Source: Patescibacteria group bacterium
GTDB lineage: Bacteria; Patescibacteriota; Dojkabacteria; SC72
Length of the DNA stretch: 7,196 nt
Reading direction: 5' to 3'
Assembly: GCA_003518125.1 (NCBI GenBank)
Contig: DOZG01000036.1
Coordinates: 14,667 to 21,862 of the forward strand
The position numbers and the translations under genes are program-made. Each line of letters starts with the position of its first letter. Within the stretch, counting starts at the first letter, position 1. Under the pieces are notes generated by a model. That model saw nothing but the letters and a program-made list of their open reading frames with translations. It was not told where the DNA came from and ran no database searches. Shown piece after piece: positions 1-5,321 of this stretch.

Positions 1-108
1 GAACAGAGATCAAAAAAACGAATAGATATTACTTTTGGCAAAAAAGATAGTGAAATAACAAGGGCTATGAGTGCACTTAGTATTATAAACCCATTTAAAG
101 GAGTCTAG
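1..108 (+). CDS. C-terminal tail of an unidentified plus-strand gene (5' end outside window)
   Basis: The first plus-strand frame is open from base 1 and ends at a TAG at 106-108, giving a 35-residue tail that finishes in ...INPFKGV. The other two plus frames stop within about 50 bases. The piece is rich in Lys and Arg at first and then more hydrophobic (SALSII). I recognise no family and assign no function. Its stop overlaps the stop of the minus-strand ATPase gene, giving a tail-to-tail arrangement. With only 35 codons the frame could be open by chance: the opposite strand is also open here in two frames. The strand and frame are therefore a moderate-confidence inference that sequence to the left would settle. 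Confidence 0.4.
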   Translation, partial: EQRSKKRIDITFGKKDSEITRAMSALSIINPFKGV

Positions 109-1292
109 CTTAAAGGTCCTTGATCTGGTAATACAAAATCCCTTAGGTTCTCAGTTGTGATCACAACTGGAATCGGAGAATTAGTAACTAACCTCCTAGC
201 CACAGATCTGACTAAGGTATTTATATTCCTCTCCAATTGCCTGATACCTGCATCAAATCCTACGGGTCGTATAAGCATAGCCCATACATTATCCTGTATT
301 TGTAAATGTTGGTTACTTAGACCGGTTTCCTTTAAAATTTTAGGCAAGATATAATTCTTTGCAATTACTTCCTTTTCTCCATCGGAATAACTAGAGAAAC
401 GAATAACCTCTACACGATCAAGTAATGCTGCAGATAAGCCTCCTAGGTTATTTGCAGTACATATAAAGAAGACATTTGAAAGATCAACTGGATAATCAAC
501 ATAGTGGTCTATAAATGCCTTGTTCTGTTCAGGATCTAATATTTCGAGAAGAGCTGCCATTACATCACTTAAGAAATTTTCTTGTCTACTAGACTTTTCT
601 ATTTCATCCAGTAAAATGACTGGGTTCATACTCTGTGTTCTAACTAATGCCTTAATAATCTGACCAGGTTCTGCACCTTCGGAATATTTTGGAACACCTC
701 TTAATATTTTTACATCCCCTATTGCACCAAGAGAAATTCTTACGAACTTTCTTCCCATAGCAGTAGCAATCGATTTTGCTAAAGAGGTCTTTCCAACACC
801 TTGGAGACCAACAAACAGAAGTACTAGTGATTTAGATGATGTACTTATTCCACTATTCGCAACTGCAGGAACATTATATGGATTTATAAACTCTTTATTC
901 GCCACATTGACTGGTTCGGGGGTTGTAGTAGTCAAACCTCTTTTCTGTAACTGCATTACTGCAAGATAATCAAGAATTATATTCTTAATAACCTCCATAC
1001 CATAATGTGTAGAATCCATTACCTTCCTAGCATTATCTATATCATAATTATCTATAGATAAATTTCCCCATGGAATTCTTGTTATCCAATCGACATATTT
1101 ATCTATCGTTTCAAATTCCCTGCTGTAATTACCATATTTAGCCATACGAGAAAGTCTCGATATTGCTCTCAGGGCTTCATCCTTAAGATCTTGTGGTAGG
1201 TTTATACTATCAAGCCTCCTACCAAGATCCTTTATCTCTACTAAGAAATCGTCCTGCACACTCTGTACTGGATTAATTGGGGCATTGTCCAT
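105..1292 (-). CDS. Lon-type AAA+ ATPase lacking the protease domain
   Basis: A 395-residue protein that matches the middle of Lon protease. Residues 15-115 match the helical segment before the ATPase (VDWITRIPW, then the THYGME...ILDYLAV stretch). Residues 155-300 are the AAA+ core: Walker A GLQGVGKT at 162-169, Walker B ILLDE with D229 and E230, LLEILDPEQN at 248-257, sensor 1 near N281 and arginine finger LLDR at 290-293. The small lid domain carries sensor 2 in GIRQLER (R351). The protein ends at 395, just where Lon's catalytic Ser-Lys domain would begin, and it also lacks the N-terminal LAN domain; full Lon is about 780 residues. ATP-driven unfolding or remodelling is likely, but proteolysis by this chain is not. 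A 35-residue Thr/Pro/Asn-rich insert lies at about 120-155. It is the last gene of the run, 18 bases after sufS, with no Shine-Dalgarno motif. The stop is TAG. Confidence 0.88.
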   Translation of the reverse strand: MDNAPINPVQSVQDDFLVEIKDLGRRLDSINLPQDLKDEALRAISRLSRMAKYGNYSREFETIDKYVDWITRIPWGNLSIDNYDIDNARKVMDSTHYGMEVIKNIILDYLAVMQLQKRGLTTTTPEPVNVANKEFINPYNVPAVANSGISTSSKSLVLLFVGLQGVGKTSLAKSIATAMGRKFVRISLGAIGDVKILRGVPKYSEGAEPGQIIKALVRTQSMNPVILLDEIEKSSRQENFLSDVMAALLEILDPEQNKAFIDHYVDYPVDLSNVFFICTANNLGGLSAALLDRVEVIRFSSYSDGEKEVIAKNYILPKILKETGLSNQHLQIQDNVWAMLIRPVGFDAGIRQLERNINTLVRSVARRLVTNSPIPVVITTENLRDFVLPDQGPLS

Positions 1293-1293
1293 A

Positions 1294-1313
1294 TAAGTAT
1301 AATAACATACTTA
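1294..1313 (-). repeat. Inverted repeat (7-bp arms) filling the sufS-ATPase junction
   Basis: The arms TAAGTAT and ATACTTA are perfect complements separated by six bases. On the minus strand one arm contains the sufS stop codon TAA, and the other ends one base before the ATG of the ATPase gene. As RNA it would form a weak, mostly A-U hairpin with one G-C pair. It could tie translation of the ATPase to ribosomes finishing sufS, or serve as a protein-binding palindrome. In DNA this AT-rich such a repeat can arise by chance, so the function is speculative; the pairing itself is directly visible. Confidence 0.4.
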
Positions 1314-2588
1314 CATAGTTCTTAGCACCCCTTGTTTGATAATTTGCACAGCCCTGTCAATATCTCGTTCATCCGTATATATTCCTACACTCACCCTCAT
1401 TGTTGGTCCGATACTAAATCTTGTATGTAATGGTTGTGCACAATGAAAACCATCTCGAATACATAGACCTCGCGAGGATATAAAATCAAGGATCTTTTTC
1501 CCTTGATCATTACTCTCCAATGTTTCCTTCTTACACCCCATAAATGAAAAGCCTTCTAGATTGAATGATATAACACCTATTCTTTCTCGTTTACCAAAAA
1601 GTTTGAACCAATCAAGCCCCTCAAATTTAGAAATAAATCTACTAATTAAATTCTTTTCATGCTGAATCAATACCTCATACCCACCTATATTCTTAATAGT
1701 TTCCTTAAACCATGATATGGCTACTGCTAATGCGATACCATCCGCAATATCCGGTGTACCTGCTTCAAATCTCCATGGGAGACCATTTAAAGTAAAAGAT
1801 TTTCTATTAACCTCTTTTATCATCTCTCCCCCTCCCATATATGGGGGTAATTCTTCTAATATTTCCTTTTTGATATATATACACCCACTTCCAGTTGGTC
1901 CATATATCTTATGACCGGAAAACACCAAAGCATCACAACCAATATCCTGTACATCAATTGGAAGTCTAGCCACACTTTGGGCTGCATCAATCAATACCAC
2001 AGCACCAATTGAATGACCTAACTCTGTTATCTTTTTAATGTCATTCACTATACCTAAAACATTTGATAGATGTATTATAGATACAATTTTTACTCTATCT
2101 TTTTCCTTTTTAATCAATTCTTCATACCATTTAATATCTAATTTATAGTTATCTTTGACTGGAATATATTCAATATCGAAACCCACTTCCTTCTGCAACA
2201 TTAACCAAGGGACAATATTACTATGGTGCTCCATTTCGGTTAACACTACTATGTCTCCTTTTTGTAAATTCTGTTTAGCGTATGTATTAACAAAAAGATT
2301 TATACCCTCAGTACAATTTCTAGTGAATATTATTTCCTCATATGTACCTGCATTTAAAAAATCGGCTACAACCTTATGTGCTTCTATCCACTTACTAGTA
2401 GCCTTCTGGGATAGTTTATGAGAACTCCTATGTATATTCGAATTATATTCCGTGTAGTATTCACTTAGACTATCTATCACACATTGTGGCTTCTGGGTGG
2501 TAGCCGCACTATCCAAATATATTACTGGCTTCCCATTTATCTTCTGTTGAAGTATAGGGAATTGTTTCTTAATACTATTTTTTTTCAT
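1311..2588 (-). CDS. sufS: Cysteine desulfurase, SufS (group II) type
   Basis: PLP enzyme that takes sulfur from L-cysteine as a cysteine-bound persulfide, releasing alanine, for Fe-S cluster assembly or tRNA thiolation in the cytoplasm. Visible class V aminotransferase landmarks, numbered from the ATG: YLDSAATTQKP near 25-34, EMEHHSN around 118-124 with the His that stacks on PLP, DAAQS at 201-205 with the PLP-nitrogen Asp, SGHK with Schiff-base Lys227, and RDGFHCAQPL with persulfide Cys383. MRVSVGIY holds the substrate Arg near 398. The CAQPL context and RSSHKLS are typical of SufS rather than IscS/NifS. Length 425, slightly above the usual 406-415, partly from an insert near 349-365. A TTG three bases upstream could also start it; I prefer the ATG at 2586-2588, which overlaps the end of dcd by 14 bases. 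No SufB, SufC, SufD, SufU or SufE gene is present. Confidence 0.93.
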   Translation of the reverse strand: MKKNSIKKQFPILQQKINGKPVIYLDSAATTQKPQCVIDSLSEYYTEYNSNIHRSSHKLSQKATSKWIEAHKVVADFLNAGTYEEIIFTRNCTEGINLFVNTYAKQNLQKGDIVVLTEMEHHSNIVPWLMLQKEVGFDIEYIPVKDNYKLDIKWYEELIKKEKDRVKIVSIIHLSNVLGIVNDIKKITELGHSIGAVVLIDAAQSVARLPIDVQDIGCDALVFSGHKIYGPTGSGCIYIKKEILEELPPYMGGGEMIKEVNRKSFTLNGLPWRFEAGTPDIADGIALAVAISWFKETIKNIGGYEVLIQHEKNLISRFISKFEGLDWFKLFGKRERIGVISFNLEGFSFMGCKKETLESNDQGKKILDFISSRGLCIRDGFHCAQPLHTRFSIGPTMRVSVGIYTDERDIDRAVQIIKQGVLRTM

Positions 2589-3147
2589 CAATAAAATTCT
2601 TATACATTTTACTTCCCTGTACAGTCATATCTCTATAGTACTTACTATTCAAACCTTTACTTCCATACGGTCTCTTACACGGTTGATCTAATTTCTCGAA
2701 TGCCATTTGAGCTATTTTCATACCAGCATATATTCTAATTGGTAAGGGTGAAAGATTTACAATTTCCAAGGTCATTCTCAAGGAATTCCCTGGATCAAGA
2801 AACCCAGCTGTTGTATGAATTAATAGACCAACCCTGGCAAGGGAACTTTTACCTTCTAATCTCCCTACAAAACTGTTATCTACACCAGTTATTTCTACGA
2901 GATTGGACAGCACAAAATCTCCAGGATGAATGATAAAGCCAGCATCTGGGATAGTTATTTGTTTCATCATATTCTCATTTTTAACCTTAAGGTCTATCAA
3001 TGAGATATTGTTTCTATCGAAAACAAGTAATTGCTTATCTAAATGTAAATCATATGACGCAGACTGAAGATTTTCTTCACTAAATGGGTCAATTACAATA
3101 GATCCTGCCTTAAGAGCCTTTTTAATCCCCTTATCACTTAAAATCAT
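2575..3147 (-). CDS. dcd: dCTP deaminase, probably bifunctional (dUMP-forming)
   Basis: Trimeric nucleotide enzyme of the dCTP deaminase/dUTPase fold, feeding thymidylate synthesis. Of 190 residues, the N-terminus (ILSDKGIKKAL, SASYDLHL) and core are classic: HPGDFVL at 74-80, LEGKSSLARVGLL at 97-109, HTTAGFLDPG at 111-120, catalytic Glu128 in MTLEIVN, AGMKIAQM at 141-148 and PYGSKGLNSKY at 160-170. The TTAGFLDPG and PYGSKG...SKY segments resemble the Mycobacterium tuberculosis and Methanocaldococcus bifunctional enzymes, which go from dCTP to dUMP, more than E. coli Dcd, which has TAHRIDPG and stops at dUTP. That subtype is an inference. After DPG the usual aromatic-Ser-Gly is Asn-Ser-Leu here, an odd change beside the active site. 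It starts 11 bases after glyA with no Shine-Dalgarno motif and overlaps the sufS start. The stop is TAG. Confidence 0.93.
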   Translation of the reverse strand: MILSDKGIKKALKAGSIVIDPFSEENLQSASYDLHLDKQLLVFDRNNISLIDLKVKNENMMKQITIPDAGFIIHPGDFVLSNLVEITGVDNSFVGRLEGKSSLARVGLLIHTTAGFLDPGNSLRMTLEIVNLSPLPIRIYAGMKIAQMAFEKLDQPCKRPYGSKGLNSKYYRDMTVQGSKMYKNFIDEKK

Positions 3148-3158
3148 AAATCTATATA

Positions 3159-4394
3159 TTAATTTATACCTGGAACTGGAAATCTTTTTGTAAAGTCTTT
3201 AACCTCTCCTTTAATTTTTTCAATTAAACTATTATTCTCAATATTTTCAAGTACAGTATTAATAAAGTAGGCAATTTTCTCCATATCACTCTCCTTCATC
3301 CCTCTACTAGTAATTGCGGGAGTGCCAATTCTTACACCTGATGGATCCCAAGGCTTTCTTGAATCATTAGGTACGGTATTCTTATTCAATGTAATATTTG
3401 CTTTTTCTAAAGCATTACTTACTTCCTTACCACTTAATTTAACACTCTTAATAGTATCTACAAGCATTAAATGATTATCAGTACCACCAGATACTATATA
3501 GTATCCTTTTTTAATCAATTCCTCTGATAGTTTCTTAGCATTAAGTACAACCTGTTTAGAATACTGTTTAAATTCTTCTGTACCGGCCTCTTTCAATGCA
3601 ACTGCAATTGCTGCAGTAGTATGATTATGAGGACCTCCCTGAGATCCTGGAAATACTGCCTTATCTATAGCTTCTGCGTACGGCTTTCTACACATAATCA
3701 TAGCTCCTCTAGGACCTCTAAGAGTCTTGTGTGTAGTTGTTGTAACAATATCAGCATACGGTACTGGAGATGGATACTCTCCAGCAACAATTAGACCAGC
3801 AACATGTGCAATATCTGCAACCAGGATAGCATTTACTTCATCAGCTATTTTTCTAAACTCTTTCCAATCAATAATCCTTGAGTATGCAGAAAAACCAGCC
3901 CATATCAACTTAGGTTTATGATCTAATGCTAACTTTCTAACCTCATCGTAATTAATATATCCATTCTCATCTACCCCATAACTAACCGAATCAAAATATT
4001 TTCCAGATACAGACACCTTAAAACCATGAGTTAAATGTCCACCTGCATCTAGTGCCATACCCATTGTTTTATCACCTGGATTTAGAAATGCTAGATGTAC
4101 TGCAAAATTAGCTGGTGAACCAGAATATGGTTGTACATTTACGTGATCTACTTTGAATAGCTCCTTGGCCCTCTCTATTGCAATATCCTCAATTTGATCA
4201 ATATATTCATTACCACGGTAATATCTCTTCCCAGAATATCCTTCTGAATATTTGTTGGTGAGTATAGAACCCATTGCCTCTAATACGGCTTTACTAACAT
4301 AGTTTTCAGAAGCGATTAATTCAATCCCCTCTATTTGCCTTTTGCTTTCTTTTTGTATGAGGTTATATATCTGATTATCTATATCTTGTAACAT
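3159..4394 (-). CDS. glyA: Serine hydroxymethyltransferase
   Basis: PLP enzyme converting serine plus tetrahydrofolate to glycine plus 5,10-methylene-THF, the main entry of one-carbon units for dTMP and, through FolD, for formyl-THF. Length 411, close to E. coli's 417, so it is complete. Landmarks: ELIASENYVS at 25-34, TNKYSEGYSGKRYY at 46-59, VNVQPYSGSPAN at 85-96, GGHLTHG at 118-124 with the PLP-stacking His120, ADIAHVAGL at 193-201 with the PLP-nitrogen Asp, TTTHKTLRGPRG with Schiff-base Lys223, FPGSQGGPH at 248-256, and VRIGTPA with the carboxylate-binding Arg355. The segment before GGH reads MGMALDA, where E. coli has MGMDLAH. The start codon lies inside the last 20 bases of folD, so the two are probably translationally coupled. 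The upstream AAGAAAA is at most a poor ribosome-binding site. The stop is TAA. Confidence 0.97.
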   Translation of the reverse strand: MLQDIDNQIYNLIQKESKRQIEGIELIASENYVSKAVLEAMGSILTNKYSEGYSGKRYYRGNEYIDQIEDIAIERAKELFKVDHVNVQPYSGSPANFAVHLAFLNPGDKTMGMALDAGGHLTHGFKVSVSGKYFDSVSYGVDENGYINYDEVRKLALDHKPKLIWAGFSAYSRIIDWKEFRKIADEVNAILVADIAHVAGLIVAGEYPSPVPYADIVTTTTHKTLRGPRGAMIMCRKPYAEAIDKAVFPGSQGGPHNHTTAAIAVALKEAGTEEFKQYSKQVVLNAKKLSEELIKKGYYIVSGGTDNHLMLVDTIKSVKLSGKEVSNALEKANITLNKNTVPNDSRKPWDPSGVRIGTPAITSRGMKESDMEKIAYFINTVLENIENNSLIEKIKGEVKDFTKRFPVPGIN

Positions 4395-5241
4395 TTTTCT
4401 TATATATCTTTACCAAATTAGAGAAGAGGGAAGCTATTGTCATAGGGCCTACACCACCAGGAACAGGAGTAATGTACTCACACTTACTTTTTACATCATT
4501 AAAATCAACATCACCTACTAAATGACCCTCATAGTCACGGTTTGTACCAATATCTATTACAACTGCATTCTTCTTAACAAAATCAGATGTAATATATTGA
4601 GGTTTCCCAATACCAACAGCTAGTATATCTGCCTGACTACATATTTCTTTAAGATCCTCTGTTCTAGAATGTGCTATTGTAACCGTTGCATCTCGTTTAA
4701 GAAACATTGCAGCTAAAGGTAATCCAACAATATTACTTCTACCCAAAACTACAACATTCTTACCAGCAATTTCTATCTCATATTCATGAAGAAGCAGTAT
4801 AATACCGGTAGGTGTAGCTGCACCTATCCCACCCCTCTCACTCCATATCCAACCCAGAGAAGTATATGTCAAACCGTCAACATCTTTTGAAACATCAATA
4901 CTCTCTAGTATGGATTTCGTATTAAAAGTTTTATATGCCTTCGGTAATGGTAACTGTATCATTACACCATCAACTAATGAATCCCTATTTAATTTCTCGA
5001 TTAGAGATATTATCTCCTTCTCTTCCGAATCTTCCTTAAACCTATGAATTGTTATTTTAGTACCTAATTCCTTTCCATATTTCTCTTTCATACCGATATA
5101 TTTTTCACTAGCAAAATCGTGACCAACAATTATGATATCTAATCTAGGAATTCTATTACCCTTATCTACAATATTTTGAATTTCCTTCTTAAGCCTATCC
5201 CTTATCTCTTCCGATGTCTTCTTACCATCTAATATTGTCAT
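4375..5241 (-). CDS. folD: Methylene-THF dehydrogenase / methenyl-THF cyclohydrolase
   Basis: Cytoplasmic bifunctional enzyme that oxidises 5,10-methylene-THF to methenyl-THF with NAD(P)+ and hydrolyses it to 10-formyl-THF, used for formyl-Met-tRNA and purines. The 288 residues match the family length of about 280-300. The catalytic set is intact: Tyr48 and Lys52 in KYIGMK, Gln96 in MIQLPLP and Asp122 in DVDG. The Rossmann half carries TPTG at 143-146, VLGRSNIVGLPL at 165-176 and AHSRT at 190-194, and the C-terminus TPVPGGVGPMTIA at 258-270. The usual HPxN after DVDG is replaced by Thr-Tyr-Thr-Ser, a local divergence. It is the first gene of the compact run, after an 80-base gap, and overlaps glyA by 20 bases. 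AGG seven bases before the ATG is the nearest thing to a Shine-Dalgarno motif in the window. The stop is TAA. Confidence 0.96.
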   Translation of the reverse strand: MTILDGKKTSEEIRDRLKKEIQNIVDKGNRIPRLDIIIVGHDFASEKYIGMKEKYGKELGTKITIHRFKEDSEEKEIISLIEKLNRDSLVDGVMIQLPLPKAYKTFNTKSILESIDVSKDVDGLTYTSLGWIWSERGGIGAATPTGIILLLHEYEIEIAGKNVVVLGRSNIVGLPLAAMFLKRDATVTIAHSRTEDLKEICSQADILAVGIGKPQYITSDFVKKNAVVIDIGTNRDYEGHLVGDVDFNDVKSKCEYITPVPGGVGPMTIASLFSNLVKIYKKNVTRYR

Positions 5242-5266
5242 TTCTTAACCTATTTAAAAATATTTA

Positions 5267-5285
5267 ATCCTATATTTTACAGGAT
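5267..5285 (-). terminator. Possible weak terminator hairpin after the ABC transporter gene
   Basis: On the minus strand ATCCT and AGGAT form a 5-bp stem around a nine-base AT-rich loop, followed within ten bases by ATTTTT. It sits in the 80-base gap between the ABC gene and folD, the only spacer in the window large enough for a terminator or promoter. The stem is short and the U-run delayed, so it is a weak candidate. The same gap (5242-5321) presumably holds the folD promoter, but I cannot pick out a convincing -35/-10 pair. Confidence 0.25.
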
Positions 5286-5296
5286 ATTTACAAATT

Positions 5297-5306
5297 TTGT
5301 TAACAA
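5297..5306. promoter_or_regulatory. 10-bp perfect palindrome TTGTTAACAA in the ABC-folD gap
   Basis: TTGTTAACAA reads the same on both strands and lies 15 bases downstream of the ABC stop codon, upstream of folD. It has the form of a small dimer-binding operator, but no second copy or named regulator site was recognised, and short AT-rich palindromes are common by chance. Confidence 0.2.
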
Positions 5307-5321
5307 GAGAAAATCTATACT

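Noticed and set aside
105..1292. ATPase gene as a broken lon pseudogene
   Set aside because: All ATPase motifs are intact, there is no internal frameshift, and both ends coincide with domain borders, which favours a functional short protein.
1273..1308. 11-codon minus-strand frame starting at an ATG inside the sufS-ATPase hairpin and overlapping the ATPase start
   Set aside because: Very short, no ribosome-binding site, and an ATG in AT-rich DNA is expected by chance.
157..3921. Several plus-strand open frames of 64-88 codons
   Set aside because: Each lies wholly opposite a well-supported minus-strand gene (ATPase, sufS, dcd, glyA) and encodes no recognisable protein.
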